Of a stretch of 64,000 nt of DNA, positions 31,398 through 40,245 are shown in pieces. The translations under genes were made by a program, and so were the position numbers. This DNA comes from JAWWOL01 sp033851545 (GTDB lineage: Bacteria > Actinomycetota > Actinomycetes > JAWWOL01). The stretch is from contig JAWWOO010000040.1 in NCBI GenBank assembly GCA_033851545.1, positions 62,001 through 126,000 of the forward strand, given 5' to 3'. Numbering within the stretch: the first letter of the stretch is position 1; every line of letters starts with the position of its first letter. Under the pieces are notes generated by a model. It had not been told where the DNA came from and ran no database searches. It worked only from the letters and a program-made list of their open reading frames with translations.

Positions 31398-33716
31398 ATG
31401 CATCCTGTCCAGTGGCTGGCCCAGCACGACCGGGACTACGCGGCGCTGAGGCGGGCTGCCCGTACGGCGATCATCATGCCGGCGATGTTCGCGCTCGGCG
31501 CCAAGGTGTGGCACAAGCCGGACCTGGCCACGTACGCCGCGTTCGGGTCGTTCGCGATGTTGCTGCTGGTCGACTTCACCGGCCCGATGCGGCAGCGGCT
31601 GCAGGCCCAGGCGGCGCTCGGGGTGGCCGGGTGTGGGCTCGTGGTCCTGGGCACGTTGGCCTCGCAGAACGAAGCGGTCTCCGTCGTCGCGATGGTCGTC
31701 GTCGCCTTCGCTGTGATCTTCGCCGGTGTCGTCAGCTCGGTGCTCGCCGGGGCCACCACGTCGATGCTGCTGGCGTTCATCCTGCCGGTGTCGTTGCCTG
31801 CACCGGCGTCGAGCATCCCGCAACGCGTCGAGGGCTGGGCCTTGGCGGCGGTGGTCGCGTTCGTCGCGATCGGGCTGCTGTGGCCGGCGCCGACCAGGGA
31901 GCCACTGCGCGCGGCGGCAAGCGCCGCCTGCAGAGCCTTGGCAGCAAGGCTTCGTGCCGAGGTGGCCTACCGGCTCAGCGACTCCGACCCCGCGTTCCGC
32001 CCTGACCTCGAGCACGCGGTGCAGGCCTCGGACGCAGCAGTGCAGGCGCTGCACAAGGGATTCCTAGCCACGCCCTACCGGCCGACCGGGCTGAGCACTG
32101 TGACCCGTACGGTGGTCCGGCTGGTCGACCAGCTGGGCTGGCTCAACACCATCGTCCTCCAGGCCGGCCTGCAGCCTGGTCCGATGGCCGCGCACCGCGA
32201 GGCGTGCGCGGTCAAGCTCTCGGCGGCGGCGACGCTCGAACGAGGTGCCGAGCTGCTCGACGTGATGGCCGGTGATCCGACCGACCTGCGCGCGGCGATG
32301 ACGGCGCTCGCCGACGCGCTGACCGCGATGGAGCAGGCGCAGACCGGTGCCTTGCCCGTACGGCAGCAGACCCCTGGCGAGGACGGCGACCTGGTCACCG
32401 AGTTCATCAGCTCGCTGGACCCGAGCTTCCGGGCGCAGGAGCTCAGCTTTGCCGTGTCCCTGATCGCCGGCACCATCGACCAGACCGCCGCGGCCGAGCG
32501 GCGGAGCTGGCTGGACCGGTTCCTCGGCCGGCAACCCCACGGACTGCCCGGAGCCCTGTCCGCGGCGACCGAGCGAGCCACTGCTCACGTCGAGCGGCAC
32601 TCGGTCTGGCTGCACAACAGCATCCGCGGCGCCGCGGCCCTGGGCCTGTCCGTCCTCGTCGCGAACGAGACCGGGGTGCAGCACTCGTTCTGGGTCGTCC
32701 TCGGCACGCTGTCAGTGCTGCGGTCCAACGCCCTCAACACCGGCCAGAACGTCATCCGCGGGCTCGCCGGGACGGTCGCCGGCTTCATCGTCGGAGGCCT
32801 GCTGCTCCAGGCCATCGGCACCAACCCGACGGTGCTGTGGGCGCTGCTGCCGCCGGCCATCCTGTTCGCCGGCGTGGCCCCCACCGCGATCTCCTTTGCC
32901 GCAGGGCAAGCAGCTTTCACCGTCGTACTCGTGATCCTGTTCAACATCATCCAGCCGGCCGGGTGGCGGATCGGGCTGCTGCGGGTCGAGGACATCGCGC
33001 TCGGCTGCGCCGTCAGCCTGGTGGTGGGGCTGCTGTTCTGGCCCCGCGGTGCTGCCGCTGCGATGCGGCAGGCGCTGGCCGAGGCCTACGTCGACAGCGC
33101 CGACTACCTCACCCGCGCGGTGGAGTTCGGCATGGCGCGGTGCGACTTCAACGGCACTCCGCCGGTGCCGCCGACCGCCGAGGCCTTGCGGGCCGCCGGA
33201 GCCGCCCGCCGCCTCGACGACACGTTCCGCAACTACCTGGCCGAGCGGGGTTCCAAGCCCCTGCCGCTTGCCCAGGTCACCACCCTGGTCACGGGCGTCG
33301 CCGGGGTGCGTCTCGCTGCAGACGCAGTACTGGACCTCTGGCAGCGCGATGACGGCGTCGCGGTCGGCGACCGCAGGGCGGCGCGCGAGGAGCTGCTGAA
33401 GTCCGCCGACCAGCTGCAGGGCTGGTACGACGGCCTGGCCGGCAGCCTCCTCGACCAGCAGGCCCTGCTCGACCCGCTCGCGCACGACAAGGTTGCCGAC
33501 GGGCGGCTGGTCGATGCAGTCCGGCACGACCTGCAGGGTGAGGACGGGAAGGCCACCGCCACGGCCGTACGGATGATCTGGACCGGTGACCACCTCGACG
33601 CCGTACGCCGCCTGCAGCAGGTGATCATCGGCCCGGCGCGCGAGGCCAGTGAGGTCAGGACGGCCGGTGTCCGCGGGGCCCTGGTGGACCTCGTCCCAGC
33701 CTCGCTGCGGCACTGA
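31398..33716 (+). CDS. FUSC-family membrane protein (aromatic-acid-efflux-type)
   Basis: A 772-residue membrane protein with two sets of helices. The first is near the N-terminus (TAIIMPAMFALGAKVWHK to LAAVVAFVAIGLLWPAP). The second starts about residue 395 (SIRGAAALGLSVLVANETGV, SFWVVLGTLSVLRSNALNTG, GLAGTVAGFIVGGLLLQAIG). Soluble stretches lie between and after. The FWVVLGTLSVLRSN signature is typical of FUSC proteins, related to the p-hydroxybenzoate efflux protein AaeB. It probably helps export aromatic acids or similar. It starts 77 bp after the GntR gene on the same strand and could be co-transcribed. Confidence 0.85.
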   Translation: MHPVQWLAQHDRDYAALRRAARTAIIMPAMFALGAKVWHKPDLATYAAFGSFAMLLLVDFTGPMRQRLQAQAALGVAGCGLVVLGTLASQNEAVSVVAMVVVAFAVIFAGVVSSVLAGATTSMLLAFILPVSLPAPASSIPQRVEGWALAAVVAFVAIGLLWPAPTREPLRAAASAACRALAARLRAEVAYRLSDSDPAFRPDLEHAVQASDAAVQALHKGFLATPYRPTGLSTVTRTVVRLVDQLGWLNTIVLQAGLQPGPMAAHREACAVKLSAAATLERGAELLDVMAGDPTDLRAAMTALADALTAMEQAQTGALPVRQQTPGEDGDLVTEFISSLDPSFRAQELSFAVSLIAGTIDQTAAAERRSWLDRFLGRQPHGLPGALSAATERATAHVERHSVWLHNSIRGAAALGLSVLVANETGVQHSFWVVLGTLSVLRSNALNTGQNVIRGLAGTVAGFIVGGLLLQAIGTNPTVLWALLPPAILFAGVAPTAISFAAGQAAFTVVLVILFNIIQPAGWRIGLLRVEDIALGCAVSLVVGLLFWPRGAAAAMRQALAEAYVDSADYLTRAVEFGMARCDFNGTPPVPPTAEALRAAGAARRLDDTFRNYLAERGSKPLPLAQVTTLVTGVAGVRLAADAVLDLWQRDDGVAVGDRRAAREELLKSADQLQGWYDGLAGSLLDQQALLDPLAHDKVADGRLVDAVRHDLQGEDGKATATAVRMIWTGDHLDAVRRLQQVIIGPAREASEVRTAGVRGALVDLVPASLRH

Positions 33717-33761
33717 TCGGGAGGCTGTACGGGCCCCGTCCGAGGTGCCAACATCTGCACC

Positions 33762-34382
33762 ATGGGTGCTGACTGGAACACGATCCACGCGGAACGGGAC
33801 GCGCTGGCGGCTGATCTCGAGGGGCTGACCGAGGAGCAGTGGGACATGGCCTCCCTCTGCTCGGACTGGACGGTGCACCGCACGCTGGGGCACATGGTGT
33901 CGACGGCGAAGATGACGCCGCCGAAGTTCCTGGCCAAGCTCGCGGCGGCGAGGTTCAAGTTCCACGACATGAACGGCGCCGGGGCCCGCGCCGAGTCGTC
34001 AGGGACCCCGGCCAGGACGCTGCAGGAGTTCCGGTCCGTCGCCGGTGCGACGACCGCCCCGCCCGGTCCGTCGGACACCTTCCTCGGCGAGGTGCTCGTG
34101 CACTCCGAGGACATCCGCCGGCCGCTGGGCATCAGCCACGTCTACCCGACCGAGGCCGTCACCAGGGCGACCGCTTTCTACGCGCGCTCCAACGCCATCA
34201 TCGGGGGCAAGCGCCGGGTCGCCGGCCTGACCCTCAAGGCGACAGACGCCGACTGGTCGCTCGGCTCCGGTCCCGTTGTCGAGGGCCCGGCGCTCTCGCT
34301 GATGCTGGCGGCGACTGGCCGTACGTCGGCCTTGGCCGACCTCCGCGGACCCGGCCTCGACGAGCTCCGCCGGCGGAGCTGA
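33762..34382 (+). CDS. DinB-like / mycothiol-dependent maleylpyruvate isomerase family protein (TIGR03083 type)
   Basis: A 206-residue protein with the DinB four-helix pattern: ERDALAADLEGLTEEQWDMA, SLCSDWTVHRTLGHMVSTAK, and FLGEVLVHSEDIRRPLG. The conserved His in HMV and in LVHSEDI are the usual metal ligands. Members use mycothiol or similar thiols in isomerase or transferase reactions, which fits an actinobacterial host. The substrate is unknown. It is immediately followed (one base) by the TfoX-like gene, so the two are coupled. Confidence 0.85.
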   Translation: MGADWNTIHAERDALAADLEGLTEEQWDMASLCSDWTVHRTLGHMVSTAKMTPPKFLAKLAAARFKFHDMNGAGARAESSGTPARTLQEFRSVAGATTAPPGPSDTFLGEVLVHSEDIRRPLGISHVYPTEAVTRATAFYARSNAIIGGKRRVAGLTLKATDADWSLGSGPVVEGPALSLMLAATGRTSALADLRGPGLDELRRRS

Positions 34383-34383
34383 C

Positions 34384-34713
34384 GTGGTGAAGGCCTCGCC
34401 GGAGCTGGTCGACCGGTTCGAGCAGCTCGTGGACGTGGTACCCGAAGCCAGCCGCAAGCTGGTGTTCGGCAGCCCGACCTGCCTGGTGGGCGGCAACATG
34501 TTCTTCGGCGTCCACGCGACCGGGCTGTTCGTGAAGCTCCCGCCAGAGGCCGCGCAGGAGCTGCTCGCCGAGGGCGGGACGGCGTTCACGCCGATGCCGG
34601 GCCGGCCGATGGGCGGGTTCTACGTCCTGCCCGAGGTCGATGACCTCGCCGACTGGGTCCGCAGGTCGTACGAGTTCGCCCTCACGTTGCCGGCCAAGAA
34701 GCCGAAGCGCTGA
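34384..34713 (+). CDS. TfoX N-terminal-like domain protein
   Basis: A 109-residue protein starting with GTG at 34384. It shows the TfoX_N fold pattern: LFGSPTCLVGGNMFFGVHAT (written here with VFGSP), GLFVKLPPEAAQELLAEGGT, and MPGRPMGGFYVLPEVDDLAD. In proteobacteria TfoX is a competence regulator, but isolated actinobacterial TfoX_N proteins have no established role. It is coupled to the DinB-like gene and converges on the phosphoketolase gene with only 7 bases between stops. Confidence 0.8.
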   Translation: MVKASPELVDRFEQLVDVVPEASRKLVFGSPTCLVGGNMFFGVHATGLFVKLPPEAAQELLAEGGTAFTPMPGRPMGGFYVLPEVDDLADWVRRSYEFALTLPAKKPKR

Positions 34714-34720
34714 TCCTGGG

Positions 34721-37195
34721 CTAGTAGGGCCAGGTCCAGTCGGCGACCTCTGGCAGGTCGTCCCCATGGTCGCGGGTCCAGGTCCTCGCCCGGATCTGCA
34801 TGTCGATCATCCGCTGTCGCAGCCCGGCGGCCCGCGGGGCCAGTCCTGGTACGCGGTCGATCACGTCGGTCACCAGCTGGAACCGGTCGAGCCGGTTGAG
34901 CATGACCATGTCGAAAGGCGTGGTCGTCGTGCCGTTCTCCATGAATCCGCGCACATGCAGGTTGACGTGATTGGTCCGCCGGTAGGTCAGCCGGTGCACC
35001 AGCCACGGATAGCCGTGGAAGGCGAAGATGACCGGGGCATCGGTGGTGAAGAAGGCGTCGAACTCGCGGTCCGGCAGGCCATGCGGGTGCTCGGTGTCCG
35101 GCTGCAGCCGCATCAGGTCGACGACATTGATCACCCGGACCTTGAGCTCAGGCAGCTCGGCGCGCAGGATTGCCGCAGCAGCAAGGGTTTCCAGCGTCGG
35201 CACGTCCCCGGCGCAGGCCAGCACGACGTCGGGCAGCGCGGACGGTTCCTCCGTACCGGCCCACTCCCAGATCCCGATGCCTCGGGTGCAGTGCAGCGCT
35301 GCTTGCTCGGGGTCCAGCCAGTCCAGCTGCGGCTGCTTGCCCGCGACGACCACGTTGACGTAGTGCCGGCTGCGCAGGCAGTGGTCGTAGGTCGACAGCA
35401 ACGTGTTGGCGTCCGGTGGGAGATAGACCCGCACGATCTCGGGCTTCTTGTTGAGCACCACGTCGAGGAAGCCCGGGTCCTGGTGCGTGAAGCCGTTGTG
35501 GTCCTGGCGCCACACGTGCGAGGAGAGCAGGTAGTTGAGCGACGCGAGCGGCCGCCGCCACGGGATGTGCCTCGTCGCCTCGAGCCACTTGGCGTGCTGG
35601 TTGAACATCGCGTCGATGATGTGGATGAACGCCTCGTAGCAGGTGAAGACGCCATGCCTTCCGGTGAGCAGATAGCCCTCGAGCAGTCCCTGGCACAGGT
35701 GCTCCGACAGCACCTCGATGACCCGGCCGTCGGTGGCGAGGCGGTCGTCGTACGGACCCACTTCGGCGTTCCAGTCGCGGGCGGTGACGGCGAAGACGTC
35801 CTGCAGCCGGTTGCTGGTGACCTCGTCCGGACCGAACAGCAGGAACGAGGAGGGGTTGGCAGCGATGACGTCGCGGATCCAGGTCCCCAGCACCTGCGTA
35901 GCCGAGTGTTGCGCCGTACCAGGGGTTTTCACCTCGACGGCGTAGTCGCGCCACAGCGGGAGCTCGAGGTCGTTGAGGACGCTGCCGCCGTTGGAGACCG
36001 GGTTGGCGCTCATCCGGGCGTTGCCGGTCGGGGGCAGGTCGAGCAGCTCCTGGACCGGTCGCCCGTCGGCGTCGAAGAGCTCCTCGGGCCGGTACGCCCG
36101 CAGCCAGGACTCGAGTGCCTGCAGGTGTTCCGGGGTGTCCAAGACGTTGGGCAGCGGCACCTGGTGGGCGCGGAAGGTGCCCTGCACCTGCTCGCCGTCG
36201 ACCATGACCGGCCCGGTCCAGCCCTTGGGCGTCCGCAGCACGATCATCGGCCAGGCCGGCCTTGCGAGGTCCGGGTCGTCGGTGCGCCGCGCCGCCGCCT
36301 GGATCTCGGCGACCCGGTCGAGGCAGGCGTCCATCGCTCCGGCCAGTGCCTGGTGCACGGTGGCCGGATCGGCGTCGATGCCCTGCTCGCCGACGAAGTG
36401 CGGGTCGTAGCCGTAGCCGATCAGCAGGCTGCGCAGCTCGTCCTCGGGGATCCTCGCCAGCAGCGTCGGGTTGGCGATCTTGTACTGGTTGAGGTGCAGG
36501 ATCGGCAGAACGGCACCGTCACGCGCGGCGTTGAGGAACTTGTTGCAGTGCCAGCTCGCGGCCAGCGGTCCGGTCTCGGCCTCTCCGTCGCCGATGACGC
36601 AGAAGACTGTCAAGGCCGGGTTGTCGAGGGTGGCACCGTAGGCGTGCAGCAGCGAGTAGCCGAGCTCGCCGCCCTCGTGGAACGAGCCGGGGGTGTCGGG
36701 TGCCACGTGGCTCGGAACCCCGCCGGGGAAGGAGAACTGGCGGAAGAACGGCTTGAGGCCGCGTTCGTCCTGGCTGATCGAGGAGTAGGTCTCGGAGTAG
36801 GTGCCCTCAAGCCACGCGCACGCGTTGGGGCCCGGCCCGCCGTGGCCCGGGCCCATGACGTAGACGGCGTCGAGGTTGCGCGCGCGGATCGCCCGGTTGG
36901 CGTGGGTGTAGACGAGGTTGAGCCCGGGCGTCGTCCCCCAGTGCCCCAGCAGCCGCGGCTTGATGTGCTCGACCTGCAACGGCTCGCGCAGCAGCGGGTT
37001 GTCGACGAGGTAGATCTGGCCGACCGCCAGGTAGTTGGCTGCCCGCCACCACGCATCGAGGCGCCGCAGCTCGTCGGCACCCAGGACACCCGGCACGTCG
37101 CGGAGCTCGTACGGCGGCGAGACGGTCGTGACACCGCCGCCGCCACCCCCCGGTGCATCACCGGCGGTGTCCCCGCCGATCGGTCCGTGCGTCAT
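34721..37195 (-). CDS. xfp: Xylulose-5-phosphate/fructose-6-phosphate phosphoketolase
   Basis: An 824-residue thiamine-diphosphate enzyme of the expected length. It splits xylulose 5-phosphate or fructose 6-phosphate with phosphate into acetyl phosphate plus glyceraldehyde 3-phosphate or erythrose 4-phosphate. The TPP motif GDGEAETGPLAASWHCNKF is present, together with GPGHGGPGPNACAWLEGTYS, PKGWTGPVMVDGEQVQGTFR and ENGTTTTPFDMVMLNRLDRF, all family signatures. A Gly-rich stretch follows the ATG at 37195. The start overlaps the upstream membrane protein stop by four bases. No acetate kinase gene is adjacent. Confidence 0.96.
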   Translation of the reverse strand: MTHGPIGGDTAGDAPGGGGGGVTTVSPPYELRDVPGVLGADELRRLDAWWRAANYLAVGQIYLVDNPLLREPLQVEHIKPRLLGHWGTTPGLNLVYTHANRAIRARNLDAVYVMGPGHGGPGPNACAWLEGTYSETYSSISQDERGLKPFFRQFSFPGGVPSHVAPDTPGSFHEGGELGYSLLHAYGATLDNPALTVFCVIGDGEAETGPLAASWHCNKFLNAARDGAVLPILHLNQYKIANPTLLARIPEDELRSLLIGYGYDPHFVGEQGIDADPATVHQALAGAMDACLDRVAEIQAAARRTDDPDLARPAWPMIVLRTPKGWTGPVMVDGEQVQGTFRAHQVPLPNVLDTPEHLQALESWLRAYRPEELFDADGRPVQELLDLPPTGNARMSANPVSNGGSVLNDLELPLWRDYAVEVKTPGTAQHSATQVLGTWIRDVIAANPSSFLLFGPDEVTSNRLQDVFAVTARDWNAEVGPYDDRLATDGRVIEVLSEHLCQGLLEGYLLTGRHGVFTCYEAFIHIIDAMFNQHAKWLEATRHIPWRRPLASLNYLLSSHVWRQDHNGFTHQDPGFLDVVLNKKPEIVRVYLPPDANTLLSTYDHCLRSRHYVNVVVAGKQPQLDWLDPEQAALHCTRGIGIWEWAGTEEPSALPDVVLACAGDVPTLETLAAAAILRAELPELKVRVINVVDLMRLQPDTEHPHGLPDREFDAFFTTDAPVIFAFHGYPWLVHRLTYRRTNHVNLHVRGFMENGTTTTPFDMVMLNRLDRFQLVTDVIDRVPGLAPRAAGLRQRMIDMQIRARTWTRDHGDDLPEVADWTWPY

Positions 37196-38124
37196 GGCGC
37201 CTCCCGAGTGGCGTAGCGGGCGATCAGGAAGGTGGCGAAGTCCTCGGTGACGGCGGCCTGCCAGTCCGGTACGCGGTGCCCGGCCCAGCGCCGCCAGGCT
37301 GCCCCGGCATAGCTGCCGGCAGCCCCGCCTGCCGCGCCCAGCGCGACCGGGACCCAGACCGGCTCCTTGTCCCGCAGGGCCAGCCCGCCGGCCGCGCCCG
37401 CGCCCACGGCGATCCGGACGCCGAGCGCCCGCGGCTCGAGCCGGCTCGGCGTGGACGGCAGCTTGTCGACCACCGCCTCGCCGGCCGCGGCGAACAGGGC
37501 GGTGAACGAGCGGGCCCGTCGCAGCCCGGTGACCGGCCGGCGGGTGGTCACGGCAAGGGCCGCCGGGCCGAAGCTGGTCCGCCCGCCACAGGCCCACCCG
37601 AGGGCGAAGAACCGGCGGGCCAACCGCGTACTGGTGGCTGTCCCCTTGTCCACGCTGTCCGTGCGGCCCGCACGGTCCGTGCGCTCGAACGCGGTCAGCA
37701 CCACGTGCGTGACGGCGCCATAGGCAAGGTGAGGCAGCACGTCGCTCAGCCAGTCGGCCGCCGACCACTTCCGAGGATCGCTGACGCCAAGCGCTGCGAT
37801 GGGTACGTCGCTGGCGGCCATCGCCGCCCCACCGGTGATCGCGACGGCGAGCGGCGCGGGCAGTCTCAGCCCTGCCCCCCGACCGAGGGCGGCGCCGGCT
37901 CCCACGAGCAGGCCGACCTTGATCCCGGCCAGGGCGCCGAGAGCGCCGAGCCTGGTCTGGTCGGGTGTGCGGAGGTCGAGGCGGCGCAGGCTCTGCTCGA
38001 CCAGCCTGGCCGGGGTGTCGCTGGCAGGTCTGCCGCGGGTCGCCATGTCGAGGTAGGTCACCCAGTTCAGCGCCGTCACGCCGGCTGCCCCGGCCACGAG
38101 CCCCCGAGCCACTGTCTTCAGCAT
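37192..38124 (-). CDS. Hypothetical membrane protein coupled to phosphoketolase
   Basis: A 310-residue Ala/Gly-rich protein without a family I recognise. Hydrophobic stretches include VARGLVAGAAGVTALNWVTY, ALAGIKVGLLVGAGAALG, PLAVAITGGAAMAASDVP and WVPVALGAAGGAAGSYAGAA, suggesting four to six membrane passes. A DWLSDVLPHLAYGAVTHVVL segment looks like a conserved helix. It overlaps the phosphoketolase gene by ATGA, so the two are translationally coupled. Whether it senses or transports acetyl phosphate-related compounds is unknown. Confidence 0.75.
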   Translation of the reverse strand: MLKTVARGLVAGAAGVTALNWVTYLDMATRGRPASDTPARLVEQSLRRLDLRTPDQTRLGALGALAGIKVGLLVGAGAALGRGAGLRLPAPLAVAITGGAAMAASDVPIAALGVSDPRKWSAADWLSDVLPHLAYGAVTHVVLTAFERTDRAGRTDSVDKGTATSTRLARRFFALGWACGGRTSFGPAALAVTTRRPVTGLRRARSFTALFAAAGEAVVDKLPSTPSRLEPRALGVRIAVGAGAAGGLALRDKEPVWVPVALGAAGGAAGSYAGAAWRRWAGHRVPDWQAAVTEDFATFLIARYATREAP

Positions 38125-38267
38125 CTAGCCGTCCGTCTCCTCGGTCGCGCACCAGCCTTCGGGAGCCGGCCCGTCCGTCGCTCTGCCCGGCAACCCGTAC
38201 GCTAACCGCCGCGCAGGCGCCAGGGACCGCGGGACGGTGCGGTGGCGGATCCCGTGCCGCACCCGCC

Positions 38268-38283
38268 GTAACACGGTTGTTAC
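38268..38283. promoter_or_regulatory. Palindrome in the divergent region before the chemotaxis receptor gene
   Basis: GTAACA-CGGT-TGTTAC is a perfect inverted repeat in the 253-bp gap between the membrane protein gene and the MCP gene. It may bind a regulator of either side; no regulator gene is adjacent. Confidence 0.4.
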
Positions 38284-38377
38284 ATAGATTGGCCTAGTCC
38301 TCTGGCCTGGTCCGTCCGATGGGGATGCAAGTGGCTGAGTTCTGGATGCCACGCGGGCCGACGACGAGGGTGCCGAA

Positions 38378-40015
38378 ATGCGCTTGATCACGCTGTTCAC
38401 CAACCGCCGCTTCCGAACCAAGCTGATGATCTCGTTCATCACGATCGCGAGCCTGAGCGCGATCGGCGGCGTGTACGGCCTGGTCGTCCAGGGCCAGCTC
38501 ACCTCCGCGGTGGACCGGTCGTACAACGACAGCCTGCTGCCCATCGTCTCCCTCGACGCGGCGCAGCTGGCGGCGGTGAACAGCCGCAGCCAGATCGTCC
38601 AGGCGCTGAGCTCGAAGGAGGACCTGCGCAGCTTTGCGACGTCCGCGTTGCTCTTCGGCGACCAGGCGGTGGCGACCGACCTGGCCGCGATGGCGAAGCA
38701 CAAGCTGAGCACCGAGGAGCTCCGTGACCTCACCGGACTGCGAACAGCGCTGGCGGCCTACGACGGCAAGATGAAGAAGTTCATCGCGCTGCCGATCGGT
38801 CAGTCGGCCGAGAACCTCGGGAGCTCCGCGACGACCTATTACACGCCGGTGAAGGACGCGTTCGGCAAGCTGAGCCAGACCACGATCGACACCACCAAGG
38901 CCCGGCACCGAAGCGCCGTCGCCACCGCGCGCACCGCCAGGAACACCTCCATTGGCCTGCTGGTGCTGGCCTTTCTCGCCGCCGGGGTCAGCAGCTATCT
39001 GATGACGCGGCTCATCGGCCGGCCGATCGTCAAGAGCTCCCAGCTGCTGCTCGCTGTCGCAGAAGGCGACTTGACCCAGCGGGTGAACGGCCAGGGCGAT
39101 GACGAAATTGCCTGGATGGGGCAGTCGCTGGACAAGGCGCTGGACATGATGTCCCGTACGGTGCGGGGGATTGACGAGTCGGTGACGGTGCTGGCGTCGT
39201 CGTCGGAGGAGTTGGCGGCGGTGTCCCAGCAGCTGGCGTCGGGTGCTGAGGAGACCTCGGCGCAGGCGGGTGCGGTGTCGTCGTCGGTGACGCAGGTCAA
39301 TGCGCACGTGCATTCGGTGGCGTCTTCGGCGGAGGAGATGGGCGCGTCGATCCGGGAGATCGCCCGGAATGCGCATGATGCGGCGCAGGTGGCGGCGAAT
39401 GCGGCCCGGATGTCGGACGAGGCGATGGGCACGGTGGCCAGGTTGGGGGCGAGCTCGTCGGAGATCGGGCAGGTGGTGAAGGTGATCTCGAGCATCGCCG
39501 AGCAGACCCACCTGTTGGCGTTGAACGCGACGATCGAGGCGTCCCGGGCGGGAGAGGCTGGGCGTGGTTTTGCGGTGGTGGCGCATGAGGTGAAGGAGTT
39601 GGCGACGGAGACGGCGAAGGCGACGGAGAGCATTGAGCCGTTGATCCGGGCGTTGCAGGGGGAGTCGAAGGCGGTGACCGACGTGTTCTCGGCGATCCAG
39701 ACGATCGTCGGTTCGATTCTCGAGGCGCAGTCGACGATCGCGTCGGCGGTGGAGGAGCAGACCGCGACGACGAACGCGATCGCGCAGTCGATCGCGGAGG
39801 CGGCCAGTGGGTCCGGGGAGATCGCCCGGAACATCACCGGGGTGGCGGACGGGGCGCAGTCCACCTCGGGTGGGGCGATCAACACGCAGAAGGCGGCCCG
39901 AGAGCTGGCCGAGATCGCCGCCCGCTTGCAGTCCCAGGTCGACCAGTTCCGGTTCGACCGGACCAGCGACCACACCGACACCGATGCCGAGGACGGGCAG
40001 GTCGTCAGCGTCTGA
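38378..40015 (+). CDS. Methyl-accepting chemotaxis protein
   Basis: A 545-residue receptor. The first membrane helix is at about residues 11-33 (ISFITIASLSAIGGVYGLVV). A four-helix-bundle type sensor region follows to about 185, then the second helix (TSIGLLVLAFLAAGVSSYLM) and a HAMP domain (RLIGRPIVKSSQLLLAVAEG). The signalling domain has the hairpin tip HLLALNATIEASRAGEAGRG and FAVVAHEVKELATETAKATE. It should control CheA through CheW. No C-terminal NWETF-type pentapeptide is present, so methylation enzymes must find it otherwise. No che operon is nearby. The middle of the gene uses a more relaxed codon pattern than its ends. Confidence 0.95.
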   Translation: MRLITLFTNRRFRTKLMISFITIASLSAIGGVYGLVVQGQLTSAVDRSYNDSLLPIVSLDAAQLAAVNSRSQIVQALSSKEDLRSFATSALLFGDQAVATDLAAMAKHKLSTEELRDLTGLRTALAAYDGKMKKFIALPIGQSAENLGSSATTYYTPVKDAFGKLSQTTIDTTKARHRSAVATARTARNTSIGLLVLAFLAAGVSSYLMTRLIGRPIVKSSQLLLAVAEGDLTQRVNGQGDDEIAWMGQSLDKALDMMSRTVRGIDESVTVLASSSEELAAVSQQLASGAEETSAQAGAVSSSVTQVNAHVHSVASSAEEMGASIREIARNAHDAAQVAANAARMSDEAMGTVARLGASSSEIGQVVKVISSIAEQTHLLALNATIEASRAGEAGRGFAVVAHEVKELATETAKATESIEPLIRALQGESKAVTDVFSAIQTIVGSILEAQSTIASAVEEQTATTNAIAQSIAEAASGSGEIARNITGVADGAQSTSGGAINTQKAARELAEIAARLQSQVDQFRFDRTSDHTDTDAEDGQVVSV

Positions 40016-40245
40016 GGCGACCCGGTGTCACGAGGCCTCAAGACACGTTGCGCCAATCGAGTGAACTTGGCCACGGAGAGTGATAATCGGCTTAAGTCGT
40101 CGCCTGATTTGTCCAGTTAAGTCGAAATTCATCGCAGAGAGTAACCAACCCGGTATTTCGTCTTTCTCAGCGGACTGTTAGCGTCCAGCCATCCGGCGTG
40201 TTTGTCGAAGGGGTCGACAACCGCCGCCTGAGGGAGGGGACCATC

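Noticed and set aside
37196..38152. Extension of the phosphoketolase frame to a 1143-codon ORF
   Set aside because: The extra part is the shadow of the overlapping membrane protein gene; phosphoketolases are about 800 residues and the ATG at 37195 gives that length.
40016..40245. Possible second-messenger riboswitch before the secreted propeller gene
   Set aside because: The AT-richer stretch shows scattered short repeats such as TTAAGTCG but no conserved riboswitch core.
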